Source: Piper betle (lineage: Eukaryota; Streptophyta; Magnoliopsida; Piperales; Piperaceae). Taken from it: a DNA stretch of 64,000 bases. Location of the stretch: assembly GCA_033002965.1 (NCBI GenBank), contig JAURVB010013276.1:21668-85667 (forward strand). The letters run 5' to 3'. Of this stretch, positions 12,640 to 25,800 are shown one piece after another. Every line of letters starts with the position of its first letter. Position 1 is the stretch's first letter. The notes below the pieces were generated by a model, which was given only the letters and a program-made list of their open reading frames with translations, did not search any database and was not told where the DNA came from. The translations under genes and the position numbers were made by a program.

Positions 12640-13340
12640 TCTATCTTAATATATAATTGTAGGACAACTTTTAAACTTTTGATAAGAGTTCAGCAAATGT
12701 CACAATACTATTGGTTTAGCAAACAACACAATACTATTGGTTGTTAAACTGATTCCAATTTAGGTCCATTCGAGATTTCAATATTAAATTAACATGAATT
12801 CTAAATCCTCCCCACTTGAAGTGATTTCTCAATAACAAATACAATTGGTGATTAAAGGAGTATTAATAAAAAAAATAGTTATACAACAATTAAAGTGATT
12901 TTTATATGCAAAATCTGTTCACTTCCAAATAGCACCAAATGACAAAATATAATTAGCCGTTAATTTGATGTTAATAAAAAAACTATGGATCTATCTTTAT
13001 ATTCTATCTCTTTCCAACTTTCGATGAGAGTTTAACAAATGACACAATATTACTAATCATTAGAATGCGTTCTATTTGAAATTCTAATATCAAGTTAATA
13101 TGAATTCTAAATCGTTCTCGCGTAAAAGCGACTTCTTAATAATAAAACACTATTGGTTATTAAAGGAGTATTAATAACAAAAATTATTTATGCAATGCTT
13201 AAAGTAACTTATTTTAGTGACTTTTATATACAAAATTTATTCAGCTCCCAAAATAGTACTAAATGACAAAATATAATTAATCATTAATGTAGCATCTTTA
13301 AAAAAATATAGATCTATGTTCATATTCTATCTTAGTATTA
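12640..13340. repeat. Degenerate tandem repeat, period about 335 bp
   Basis: Two diverged units run in the same order: ATCTATCTT, then GA..GAGTT.A.CAAATG, then GAATTCTAAATC, then GGAGTATTAATAA, then AAATGACAAAATATAATTA. The first starts near 12640 and the second near 12987, with the beginning of a third near 13313. There is no coding potential. It may be the interior of the element ending at 14161. Confidence 0.6.
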
Positions 13341-13489
13341 ATAATATTAATAGAAAATTAATACGATAAAATATAATTAGTTGTTGAAGTGGCGGTACCA
13401 AATAGTAAAATATAATTAGTTGTTAAAGTGGTACTCGTAACAACTTACACATGTTATGCTTTAGTAACTAAAATGCCATCATGTATTAA

Positions 13490-13800
13490 AAAAGTCACGC
13501 AGGTTGGCGGTGGATCTACGGTGCCGGCTAGGGGCGGGGACCACGGCGGTGGGCGATGGCCGAGCGGGCGAAGGGGGGTAGAGGGCGGGGCCGCCTGCAG
13601 GGGTGAGGCTGCGGCCGCGGTAGGCGGTGGCACGGTCGCGGGCAGGAGGTCTGGTTCGGGCGGGTCAAACGGGTTGGGCGGGCAATCGGGTCCCAAATCT
13701 GAAAAAACAGGATGGACGAGAGCCGTTGGATTTTGATCCAACGGCTTTCATTCAGCAGCATATGGTGCGCTGCAAGAACTTACAGCGCACCATAATATTT
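13490..13800. repeat. GC-rich block ending in a dyad and a terminal hairpin
   Basis: A G/C-rich block of about 220 bp ends in a dyad GCCGTTGGAT..ATCCAACGGC (about 13725-13747) and a perfect 11-bp hairpin ATGGTGCGCTG / CAGCGCACCAT (about 13762-13793, 10-nt loop). Both motifs recur at the ends of the TA-bounded elements at 51.3-58.9 kb, so this looks like one end of the same family. No matching left end was found. Confidence 0.5.
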
Positions 13801-14135
13801 TTGCTATAAATAGATGTTTTTAAAATGTTTGAAAGACTACATAAATTAAGATCCGAAGAAGATTTGGAGGAGTCCACCTTTGATACATTACTTTTCAATT
13901 TTATTTTTAATGATTATTTTTTAATGGTATAAATTTTTCTTCTTATATACCAAAATATATACGTATTATTTTTCACCTTATTATGACCGTAGATTTGAAC
14001 AAAATATAAACGTAAAATAAACCGCACCTTGCACTTCAAATATAACTATCCAAGAATAATCCATGCATATTTTTATATTTTTTAAATTTAAATAAGAATA
14101 ACAATAACTTTTAATATCAACATATTTAACTACCC

Positions 14136-14161
14136 TGCGTAGCGCACATGCATGCTTCTAG
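14136..14161 (+). mobile_element. Helitron-like 3' terminus
   Basis: The hairpin TGCG-TAG-CGCA (14136-14146) is followed 11 nt later by CTAG (14158-14161) and a T in the flank. The spacing and CTRR|T ending fit a Helitron 3' end with the body to the left, perhaps including the tandem repeat at 12.6-13.3 kb. The stem is only 4 bp, so confidence is limited. Confidence 0.4.
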
Positions 14162-14477
14162 TTATTATATAATTCTAATAATTTTTCTAAAAATATAATT
14201 TAAATAGTTAAATAGATACATGTTTAAACTTTGTCTGTTTATTACAAATGATTGGATTTGGTTTTATTTTTGTTTAATTTCAAATTATATTTAGAGAATG
14301 GCCTGCCAATGATTATGTGGGAAATATTTTCGCCGAGGTTGGAGCCACATTTTCATGCAAAGGAGGTTACGCTGCCATAGTGAGCAGAGAATCAATGATG
14401 TCAACAAAAGTGGGTCCCACGAGTGGGAGCGTGATGAAAGCCCCTCCTTGTTCCGGCAAACAGCCGGAGTATGGTTG

Positions 14478-17400
14478 AATGAATCGAAATCAGAATCGAA
14501 ATCGGTTTTCTAGAGAGTTGGAATCGGAATCGGAATCGGTCTGAATCGGGTAGGAATCGGTTTAGTTGAATCAGTCCAAATTAGTTTAATCGGTCATATA
14601 TAATAATTTGACAATTCATAATATAAATATATTAAGATTAGGTATTGATATTATTTTGATATTATTCTGTGTATTATAGTTTATGATATTTTAAAATATG
14701 TTTAAAGATTTTTTAAAATTATTTAGAATTAATTATTATTTTTAATTCGAGTTAGACTCAAGTCAACTTTTAATTACGAGAATGCCACCCTCCGCTCTTT
14801 ACCCCCACCGCCGCCGGCGGCCCGGTCGGCGATGAGTCTCGCAGGATGTCAGCAGCCCGGTCGGACGACCAGTCGGCGGCGATTCGTGCGTCACAGCCCG
14901 ATTCGGTCTTGCCACACATCGGCGGCAACGTTGCGAGGTCAGCCGTAAAACCCACGATTCGAGTTAGGGTTTTATATTTAGAACCGGTCGGGTCGACCGT
15001 TATTTTTCGAGTTGAGTCAGTTTCAGGACACGTGTACCAAGCCGACGCCGGTCGCGTGTATGAGCTATGAGGGTCATGCGTACCCAAGTATATGATGATA
15101 ACATCATGAACACAGCAGAACAGAATGAGTTATCAGATATATGAGAGTATGCCAGTTAGTTTTTTTAATTTTATTTTTATATATAGTGGATCGTAGAATT
15201 AGTCTTAGGCCGCTTACCGCGTTAGGACGCGTTACGGGCAGTTTGGGTGGGTTGATAGTTCTAGAGCATATCATTACGATGTTTGGTGTTGTTTGATTTT
15301 ACGGGATTTTCCCTGATTTTTATGAATATTTTTTAGGATTTAATACGACTTAGTTATTATACTTGACTCGAGCCGGAGACGAGTCAAGTATTATTTACGA
15401 AATTGCCACCAACCCTTTTCTTCCTCTTCCCCGACCTTTTCTTCCCCAGAACGTTGCCGTGCGTCGCCCCTGTTCGGGCGCCACCGCCACCACGGCCGAC
15501 GTCGCCTGGCCGCCGTTCGACGCCGCCCGGCCCAGCCACGGCATCGCCATGCTGCCCCGACCAAGTCCGGCCCCAATCGGGCCACCGTGACGCCGGAATC
15601 GCCGTGCGTAGCGCCGCGGCAAGGTTTTGGTCGCGTCGCCGATCGCGCCGCCGCCGACCATCGCCACCACGATCAGGTGGTCGGCTCGACGTCCTCGACC
15701 CCTCAGCTGCCTTCCCTGACTGGAATGGAGGCCGTCGCCACCGTGGCCGGCCGGATCTAGCGACCCATCGCGGCCGGCCTCTGTTTTGCCATTTTCCGGC
15801 GAGCTGCCGCCTCCATTGGCCACGCTGAGGTCATAGATGAGTCGGGGTCGCCGAGCCGGTTCCGAGGGTACCCAACACGGCCCCTTTCCGACCAGTAGAC
15901 GCCGCCGGCAATTGTCGCCGGAAAACCACCGGAAGCCGCCGAAAAACCGCCAGTAGCTGCCGGAAAACCACCGAAAAATTGGAATTTCTGGAATTCGCTG
16001 GAATTCACCGGATCTTCCGCGGAGCTCACCCAGTTGGACTCGATCGAACATCGGACGCCGAGGAGCACCGAATTCGAGCTCCGAGATGCGCGACAGAACC
16101 CTAGCCGTCGCCGATTGCCGACGACGTGAGGTATAATTACCTCCGATTTGATTATTTAAAATTGATTATGATTGTTAGCATAACATGCTAGAATTAACTA
16201 GTTGTCATAATGAATGTTAGCAGAGTATGCTAGATCTGATTAACTGTTATGAGTAATGCCTAATTATGAGTGAAGGGATGATTGTATGATTTGAGTGATT
16301 GCGAATAAATAGTAAGTGATCTAATGAGATGAATTGTGTATGAGCATGTTAATCTAGTACGATGCAACTTAGAAGAACAGAATAAAATATGGTATGAATA
16401 GTTTGAGTTAGGATTATTTACTCTTATAATTATCTGATTGTTATTTTGATGGATGATCTTGTGGTTGCATTGTGTGTGATGTTATTGAGTTTGGTGCATC
16501 ATTTAGTTAGTGGGCGTTAGTATTTAGTTTTGATGTGTAGGTACGGAGTAGGAGCTCGCCGCCTAGGCGCGATGACACGGTTGGAGCTTTTACCAGGTCC
16601 GTTTAGGACTCGTCTGTTTTACGTCTTTCTATTGTATGTTTAATTTATTGCCTGCAAGACGGGTTAAGTGGCGTTTTATCGGATCCCACTTAACTCGGGC
16701 CATTTAACCGAACATTTTTCGGATTAATAACCCCTCGAGGATGAGATCCCTCGAGAATGATTTCGAAACCAAGATCCACCACAAGTTGCCTTCGGGCCTA
16801 TTATATAAATCCCTACCCAACCCTATATATATATATATGTAGTTTTCGCGTTTTCAGTGAGACGAGAGATGGAGAAATCGACTGCACGTACCATGCAGAG
16901 GATGCCGTGACAGTCAAAGCGGGCTCTGGATTAGTGCCAGCGGACTGTTCCATTCCCGAGGGATCCTGACAACTCCGCGTTTGAGTTCCTCACACCCGGA
17001 GAACGTGGAGGTTTACGGGTACTGTTTAGTACAGCGCATGTCCGGACTTGTGGTTCAAAGGGTACTAAAGGCGACTGCCTGAGAGTACTCGGCCTTTGTG
17101 CTCAAGGCCAGGAGAAATATGGAGGTAAGGAGAGGGCTTAGGATAAAGTTTCACGAGAAGTACTGAAAAAGAAGTGCTGAGAGTAGCACAGTACCAGCAG
17201 CAGTAAGTTCGGGATGCTACCGGGTCTGCAGCCCAGTGGCTCCTCAGTAGTGCCCTTCAGAGTGTTCACGTGGAGTATGATGTTTTCTTTCATATGAGAG
17301 TTTGCTCTCATAGCCAGCTTGTTATAGTTATTTTATTTTCCGGACCAGTAACACTTGTTACTGACGTGTTTTTATACTATATGTAGGTAATAATCACGAG

Positions 17401-18300
17401 TTGGAGGAGCCAGCTTGGACGGAGGAGCAATGAGGTCTTGTACACACACATGTTAGATTTCTGAATGTTTAATTTTGTGTTATTATGTTATTATATTGTG
17501 AATGACATGTTCAAATGCATGAGACATGATAGAATGTGAAATGATCAGAGTAGCGTAGCAAAAGTGTGATGGGTTAGGACCCAAAGTTCAGAGAATGATG
17601 AATATAATAGATTAGAAGTATGTGTGAATGCTATCGTTGCTATACGTATATATGTTTGAATATACGTTTTTGACAGGGTGGCCCCTAATTGCATTTTTAG
17701 GGGAAATTCTGTCCCTTTTATTTTATAATTTTTACTAATTTTGATTGTAATTGTGTTGGTGTGAAGTTTAGGTTGCATGTCGTCCATGTAGTATGATGTT
17801 AGGGTTTTATGAATTTATCCATGCATGACAAGTCGTATCTACATCTTAAGACGCCAAGATTGGATCCGTATGAGTTAGGTTCGGGTTAGCCAACCTAACC
17901 GGGGCTGGTAACATGCCGGTTCGGTTCACGAGTGTGAACCGAATTTGGGGTGTTACATCAGCAGCCCGGTCAGTGGCGAGCCCGAAGTCAAGGACGCACG
18001 GCGAGGGCGGAAACGGGGCGACGGCGAGCGGACGAGCGGCGGCGGTGTGGGGGGAGCGGGTTTGATTTTAGATTTTTAAAATCCAAATTACTATTTTACC
18101 CATGCTTAAATAATTTAATAAAAATCATACTTAAGGTATTTTAATAATTTCTTAAAAACTGATTCTGATTTAAATCGGCCGATTCCGATTCTGAGTTAAA
18201 TCGGTCAGAATCGACCGAACTCGAGTGATTCGATGACCGATTTAAGACCAACCAATTCGGCCTAAAAATCGAATCAGTACAATGCCGATCCAATTTAAAT
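14478..18300. repeat. AATCGG-type element, copy C, split by a solo LTR
   Basis: The left part (14478-14943) begins with runs of GAATCGG units and continues as the reverse complement of the right half of copies A and B. The right part (17958-18300) ends in TCTGATTTAAATCGGCCGATT-type units. The 3-kb LTR at 14944-17957 interrupts it with the 5-bp duplication TCAGC. Copy C is inverted relative to A and B. Outer borders are approximate. Confidence 0.6.
14944..17957 (+). mobile_element. 3.0-kb solo LTR, copy 1
   Basis: Flanked by the exact duplication TCAGC (14939-14943 and 17958-17962). It starts CGTAAAACCCACG (the sister copy starts TGTAAAACCC) and ends GGGGTGTTACA. The body is colinear with 55215-58169 through the shared phrases GGACACGTGTACC, GGTACGGAGTAGGAGCTC, GTTAAGTGGCGTTTTATC, GACTGTTCCATTCCCGAG and TAGGGGAAATTCTGTCCC. 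No terminal direct repeats, RT or gag are inside, so it is best explained as a solo LTR left by recombination, from an element with unusually long LTRs. GC-rich stretches (15395-16130) give long frames that are not genes. Confidence 0.82.
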
Positions 18301-19728
18301 CGGCCCAGAATGGGCCGAGTGCATCGGAGGCCAGAGGAACGGCGATGGCGGTGTGGTGAAAAATAAAGTGGACCCCACACGCATCGCACATCTCCAACGT
18401 AACCGAGCATTTGGTTTTTGGACGATGGGGGAGTGGAACCCACAACGCATGAAATGAGAGAGAAAATGCACGCCTCGAGCATTTTTGTCGTGGCAGTGGA
18501 GCCCACCACTGGAGAATTGTTCGCCGGATCTCACGTGAGGAGTCTTTTTGGTCGCGGAAAATTAAAAAAAATGTAAATTTGTTGGAAAAATTGAACACCA
18601 TTATTGGTCGGAGAAAGACGGGTGAAAATCTTTGACGCATTTATTGTAACACCAGTCAATCACAATCACAAGGGAGGACTCACGGGTATCTTAGTAATTC
18701 ACTGCACCCCCTCTCCTCTATGCGCACGCAGAACTTCTCACTTTCATTTTTTTTATTCATAGATTGAAAGTTATTTAAGAAGTTAAATCAAAAATTGATA
18801 AATTTTGGAAAAAAATTCAAATAAAGTGAGTCTATGTATTTATCATGCTTAATCCAACCCCCTTGCTAGCATAATCTGATCTTAATTTAAGCCTTTTATT
18901 AGCTTAGTATAGTCTCAGTCTAGTTAAGTCCATGTATTTTTTTGACTCGGTCTAGCTTCTTTACTAGCATATTCTAGTTGAATCTATATTCTCGTTTGGC
19001 TTGATCTAGTTCTTTTACTAGCTTAATTTGGTTGAGTTAATATACTCGCGTCGACTTAGTTTAGCTGCCCTAGTTAAGTTACAAACTCATTTTGCCTTAT
19101 TATATTGATTTATTTATTCAAGACTACCTCATATTGCAATACCGTGAAGGAATGATTTTTTTTTAGCTTTTAACGAGGGAAAAAACACCCTTATTTTTAA
19201 TTTTTTCAAATTTGTGTAAAAGGCCAAACCTGTGTCACAATTTTGTGCAAACATTTTAATAATAAATGGTTCGGTTTGATATTAGTGTTAAAAAGTTAAA
19301 TGATAAAATGTTGGATTTAGTTTATAGGTTTATCTAAAATGGTTAGTCTTGTTAATTCAATTGATAAGCACCCCTATTTGGTGTTGTTAGAGGTAATTGT
19401 TCAAATCAGTGTAAACACCTTAGATAATGATCAAAGTTGGAAAGGAAGAAGAAAATAATAATTTTGATAATTTAAAGAAAAAATCAACCTGGAGTAGTAA
19501 GCAAATATGTTTTAAAAAGAATTAATTTTATTTTTAATTTGAAGGAGAGGGACCCACCCATACATGGGACGATTAATAATGTGTTTATAGGAGTCTTAAT
19601 AAAGCGCAGGAGTCGATTTCAAATCGTCACGAGCCACACGATCGCCCCTTGCAATCAATCCAAACCGTCTAATTCAAATTACGCCCCCCAAATTCGAAAT
19701 TCAAAATACCCGACCGTTCCCCGCGATT
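18301..19728. other. Intergenic with degenerate short repeats
   Basis: Between about 18850 and 19080 a phrase of the type CTTTTACTAGC.TAAT.T.GTTGA recurs several times with roughly 60-bp spacing. Otherwise AT-rich, with no gene. The last part leads into the topoisomerase II copy. Confidence 0.4.
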
Positions 19729-19737
19729 CTCTATAAG
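19729..19737 (+). promoter_or_regulatory. Possible TATA-like element of the TOP2 copy
   Basis: TCTATAAG lies about 70 bp before the ATG at 19805, a plausible place for a core promoter with a short 5' UTR. Position is the only support. Confidence 0.3.
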
Positions 19738-19804
19738 TCCTCCTCCATTTCGTCTCCCCCATCCACCACCCTTCACCGCCGCCGCCGCCCCCTCCTCCTT
19801 CGCC

Positions 19805-22800
19805 ATGGCCGCCGCCGGTGTCCAGCCGAAGAAGCACCCCTCCAGCCCTCCACCACCCACAACGTGGATGCGCCCGCCGGGAAGAAGACCATCGAGGAGA
19901 CGTACCAGAAGAAGTCCCAGCCGGAGCACATCCTCCTCCGCCCCGACACCTACATCGGCTCCGTCGAGAAGCACGACCAATCCCTCTGGGTGTACGACGA
20001 CGCCACCGATGGCCTTGTCTACCGCCCTGTTACCTACGTGCCTGGCCTCTACAAGATCTTCGACGAGATCCTCGTCAACGCCGCCGACAACAAGCAGCGG
20101 GATCCGTCCATGAACACGGTCAAGGCCGATATTGATGTGGTGAGGAACTCGATCAGTATCTACAACAACGGGGATGGTGTTCCCCTGGAGATGCACCAGG
20201 TGGAGGGCGGCTAGTGCCCGAGTTGATCTTTGGTCACCTCCTGACGAGCAGCAACTATGATGATACGGTGAAGAAGACCACCGGAGGTCGGAACGGTTAC
20301 GGCACCAAGCTTACCAACATCTTCTCGACCGAGTTCGTGATCGAAACAGCCGATGGAAAGCGTCAGAAGAAGTACAAGCAGGTGACCGTGCGATTGTTCC
20401 TTTTTTTCCCACGTACTTTACATGGTCCAGTTTTATTCTGCAAAAGTTATGCCTTGAGAAAAGGGCGGGTTTGATCGACCACAAGGCACTCTAACAATGG
20501 ACATCTAAAATGTTTTCTCACGATTTTATAAGATCAGATTCTTTGATATCCAATTTGAATGTCATTATAATTTTGAATTATTGTAGATATTTATTTACCT
20601 TCACGTTTATATTTTCTGGAATTGGTAATTGGTTCATGATGCCTCTGCATTAATTCATAATTTTGATAAAGCTGCATAGAAAAATTGTCCCTTTTTTTGG
20701 TTATACGCTTCCCTGTTAAATAGTGCTATGCTTTTCTTATTTATTGGTTCAAAGTCTCTTATGTGACCCTTTTTTTTTGATGTAAAATAAGTGTCAGTTT
20801 GTTGTGTTAATTAAATGTCAATGCGGGACGTATGTAATCACGATATATTGCTTGCTACTGTTTCTCTTATTTCATCATCGGATATATAAATCACTGCTAT
20901 TTAATTGTTGGAAATTTTGCTCTCAACTTTCGGTTGCAGGTCTTCAACAACAATATGGGGAAAAAGTCGGATCCGACAATTACAAAGTGTAAGGAAGGCG
21001 AGAATTGGACTAAGGTCACATTTAAGCCTGATTTGGCTAAGTTCAACATGGACTATTTGGAAGAAGATGTAGTTGCGCTTATGAAGAAGCGGGTGATGGA
21101 CATAGCTGGTACTCTGAGGAAGACTGTGAAGGTTGAGCTAAATGGGAAGCGGGATACCAGTTAAGTCGTTTCAGGATTACGTTAGTGTCTACCTGAAAGC
21201 TGCTAACAAGTCCAGGCCTGAAGAGCTTCCAAGGTTTGTCTCAATTTTATACAGTGCAAACATCAGTATGTGCAACTGTATTTTATTGACCATTTAATTT
21301 TGAATAAGCAGGATATCAGAGAAAGTCAATGACAGATGGGAAGTCTCTGTTAGTCTTACCGACGGCCATTTCCAACAGGCAACCACTTATTGGCCCCTAA
21401 TGGTTTCTTTCTGCAAATTGAAGGGTTAAGAGTTTACATCTATATTTTGCTTGTGCAGGTCAGCTTTGTGAATGGAATTGCTACCATTTAAGGTGGAACT
21501 CATGTGGATTACGTTACTTCCCAGATAGCGAACAGCATCGTTGCCATTGTAAATAGGAAAAACAAAAACGCTAACATGAAACCTCATACTGTGAAAAACC
21601 ACTTATGGGTCTTTGTCAACGCCCTTTTTGACAACCCAGCATTTGATTCGCAAACAAAGGAGACGTTGACCACTCGACAAAGTTCTTTTGGTTCAAAATG
21701 CGAACTCCCGGATGAGTTTCTGAAGAAAGGTAAGCTTTAGTTTTTCTTGTTATCTTTTATTAGTTTAGAGTAAGAGAAACTAAACTATTAATGTTGCAAA
21801 TCTTGTTCAGTCTCTAAATCGGGAGTTGTGGAAAGTCTTTTGTCTTGGGCTGATTTCAAACAAAGTAAAGAGTTAAAGAAAACAGATGGCACCAAGAGGC
21901 AGAGGATTAGCAATGAGAAGCTTAAAGATGCTAATGAGGCCGGTGGCAGAAACTCCGACAAGTGTACTTTGATTTTAAAGGAAGGAGACTCAGCCAAGGC
22001 TCTTGCCGTGAGTGGTTAATTTGTTAAATTGCTCGTCGTTTCCTACCAATGTATGATTGATGGATTCTAATTTACTTCTATAAAACACAGCTTGCAGGGA
22101 TCTCAATCGTTGGCAGCGACGATTATGGCGTCTTTCCATTACGAGGGAAGTTGCTTAACGTCGGGGAAGCCAGCCATAAGCAGATTTTGGAGAATGCAGA
22201 AATTCAAAATATAAAGAAAATTCTTGGGTTGCAGCAAAACAAACTATACGAGGATGTTAAATCATTGAGATATGGTCACTTAATGATCATGACTGATCAG
22301 GTGGGCACTTAACATTTTAATCTCGTCTTTTTAACTCTGTTCACAACATATAGATAGTTTTCCTTCAACTTTGACGAGTATTCACGTTCACATCTTATGG
22401 CATAGGATCATGATGGATCCCATATCAAAGGTCTGCTGATAAACTTTTTCCATTCATGTTGGCCCTCACTTCTGAAAATTCCCTCATTTTTGGTGGAATT
22501 CATCACCCCTATAGTGAAGGTAGGCTATGTATTTTCATTTAGTGTGGCTTTACATTTCCATATACAAAGAGTCTGAAATATTTAATGTTTTTTTGAAAAA
22601 ACCATCTTCTCATTGTGTAGGCAACAAATAACAAAACGAAGAAGGTATTGGCCTTTTACACAATGCCTGAGTACGAAGCATGGAAGGCAAGTCTAGGAGG
22701 GAATGCCAAAGGGTGGACCGTAAAGTACTATAAGGTCTGCTTGTACAAAATTAAGTGCAAAGTCATCTTGTAGAAGTCATTTTGATTGCTCCTTTTTCCA

Positions 22801-25800
22801 CCTAAATAAGCATAATAGTAGATTATCCAAATAGGGGTTGGGCACAAACACTGATGAAGAAGGAAAAGAATATTTTAGGGAGATTGTCAAGCACAAGGAC
22901 TTCGTATGGCAGGATGATGAAGACGGAGACGCAATCGAACTAGCATTTAGCAAGAAAAAGATAGAGGCTAGGAAGAATTGGCTACGGCAGTTTGAGGTGA
23001 GCAAATGTTCAAAGTATGACTATAGATGCAACGTCTGGGGCGCGAAAATGAATATGAATACTTAATAAATGCTTGCTTTTTACAGCCGGGGACACACCTT
23101 GATCAAAAAGCGAAGCTGATCAAATAAAGTGATTTTGTAAATAAAGAGCTTGTTTTGTTCTCGATTGCGGATTTGCAACGTTCTATACCATCCATGGTGG
23201 ATGGCTTGAAACCGGGCCAGGGAAAGATACTGTTTAGTTCCTTTTGTTGGGCCTTTCGGACCCAAAAGGGACTTCCAACCGGTTTACGAGCCTCTTTTAA
23301 TTTAAAAACTAACTTATAAATTAAGACTTTCCTATTTACTTATATACAAGACACCCACTGCCTTCAAATTGGATGTGGGATTAACCCCACCTAAAGATGA
23401 CGCCAAACCAACCCCACCTAAATCATTTCCCCTTCACTACGTGTGGAGCTAACATGGGTCCAAGAGATGACGCCAAACCAAAACCTTCGGACCCCAAAAC
23501 GGAACGGGCCTCTTTTAATTTAAAAGTTAACTGTGAATTAAGACTTTCCTCTTTGCCTATATACAAGTCACCCACTTCCAAATGGGATGTGGGATTAACC
23601 CAACACCTTTAATAGAAATTTTGTCAAGGAGATAAAGGTATATTGATTATCATCTCTTCAGCGGAAGATTTTCTCTGAAAAGGCTTCAGGTGATTTGTCA
23701 CTCATACCTCTGCTTTGTTACAGGTATCTCAATTTTTCTGGTTTTGTATCTGAGCATTCCGCTTATCACCATGGTGAGCAGAGTCTGGCAAGTAATATCA
23801 TCGGAATGGCCCAAAATTTTGTCGGCAGCAATAATATTAATCTGTTGTTACCGAATGGCCAGTTTGGGACCAGGCATCAGGTTTGCATCATTTTATGATA
23901 AAAATAAATTTGCGACTCGATTTGAAGATGTTTCTCCATATTCGTTTTTTCCCAGAATAGGGAGGAAAAGATCATGCAAGTGCCAGGTATATATATACTT
24001 GTCTTTATCCCATGACTCGCAATCTCTTCCCCAAGGACGATGATGTTCTGTTAAACTATTTGAATGAAGATGGACAGTCAATCGAACCAAGCTGGTAATA
24101 TCTATAGAAATTTTTACTTCAAAATTGAAAATTTTCTTTTAAATTATTGTCTAAGTTCTATGTTTTATTTCTGCCACGAATACAGGTATGTGCCTATTAT
24201 CCCCACAGTTCTAGTCAATGGAAGTGAGGGAATCGGAACTGGATGGAGTTCGTACATTCCAAATTATAATCCTAGGGATATTATAGCAAATGTCAAACGT
24301 TTATTGAATGGTGAAGCCATGCAGCCCATGCAAACCATGGTATAAAGGATTTAAGGTACTTGTTTTGATACTTATTTCGTTGAACAGAGCCGCTCAAAGT
24401 ATGATGCTTACCGTAATTTATACAATTTTATTTGGCAAACTTCAGGGAACAATTGAAAGATCAACAACCAAAGATGCATACACTGTTAGTGGTCTTGTAG
24501 AAGTGGTTGACGATACTACATTGCGGATTACTGAACTTCCTATAAGAAGATGGAGTCAGGATTATAAAGAATTTTTGGAATCTCTTAGTTATCGGAAATG
24601 ATAAAGTTGAACCTTTTATCAAGGTATCCAATGAACATTGATACTTTTTCAGGAATTTGTGAAGTACTTCACCGTCAACTGTTGTCTTAAATTATTTCTG
24701 CATCTGACAGGATTATAAAGATTATAGCGGTGTTACTACTGTTCACTTTGAAGTGTTTCTATCAGACAACGCAATGAAAATCGCAAAGCAAGAGGGGCTG
24801 ATGAAGAAGTTTAAGCTGACCACGTCAATTAGTACTAGTAACATGCACTTGTTCGATCCAAGAGGTGTTATTAAGAAATATGACAATCCTGAACAGAGTG
24901 AGTTGATTCTTTTGTGTAAGTCTTAGCAGTTCACGTATGAGGTTAGACCCTACTAACCATACACTTCGTCTCGTAATTATGCAGTTCTAGAAGATTTCTT
25001 CCCCTTAAGGCTTGAATTCTACATGAAAAGGAAGGTCAGTAGGTTGGGTCTAAATAAAAATCTTTTTCTGGTTTATTTATTACTTTGGTTACAAGGTGTA
25101 ACATTGTGCAGAGGGCCATGCTTGAATCTCTTGAAATGGAAATGCTTAAAATGGATAACAAAGTCAGATTCATACTTGGGGTGGTAAAAGGAGAGATCGT
25201 TGTCGGCAACAGGAAGAGGGCAGATTTATTCCTTGAATTGAAGCAGAAGGGTTTCACTCCACTTCCAAGCAAGCCTAAAATCGTGGAAGCAGCTCCTGAG
25301 CCAACTGAATCCGAAGAATCTGCAGAGAATGATGAGGAGGAAGAAGAAGTTGGAAGAGGCGTCAGAGCTAGTGATTACGAGTACCTGCTCTCAATGCCGA
25401 TTGGCACGTTGACACTTGAAAAGGTTCAAGAGCTTTTGAATCAGCTTGATAAGCTGAAAAATGAAGTTGAGGAATTGAAACGTGTAACTCCGGAGGCTTT
25501 GTGGGTCAGAGACCTTGATGCTCTTCTCGTGGATGCTAGATGTGCGTGCTTGTATACATGGTCATATTAATTTTGCGCTTACTCATTTTTCTTCTCATTC
25601 TAATTAAGCAGCTTGTGACAGAAACAAGACGAGAAAGATGCAGCCCAAGCCGAGGTGGTACAGAAGGGGATGGGAAATGGAAGAGCTGGCTCTAAAGTTT
25701 CCAGGCAAGTTAAGAATCCCAAGAAGAACGCCACAAGCAGTAAGGACAAGGCTTCCGCTATGATGGTCGAATCTCAGACCTCTAATAGCACATCGACTAC

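Noticed and set aside
15363..16068. Frames of up to 218 codons in the GC-rich part of the solo LTR
   Set aside because: The matching region of the second LTR copy (55559-56426) has different frame lengths and breaks, so there is no sign of protein conservation.
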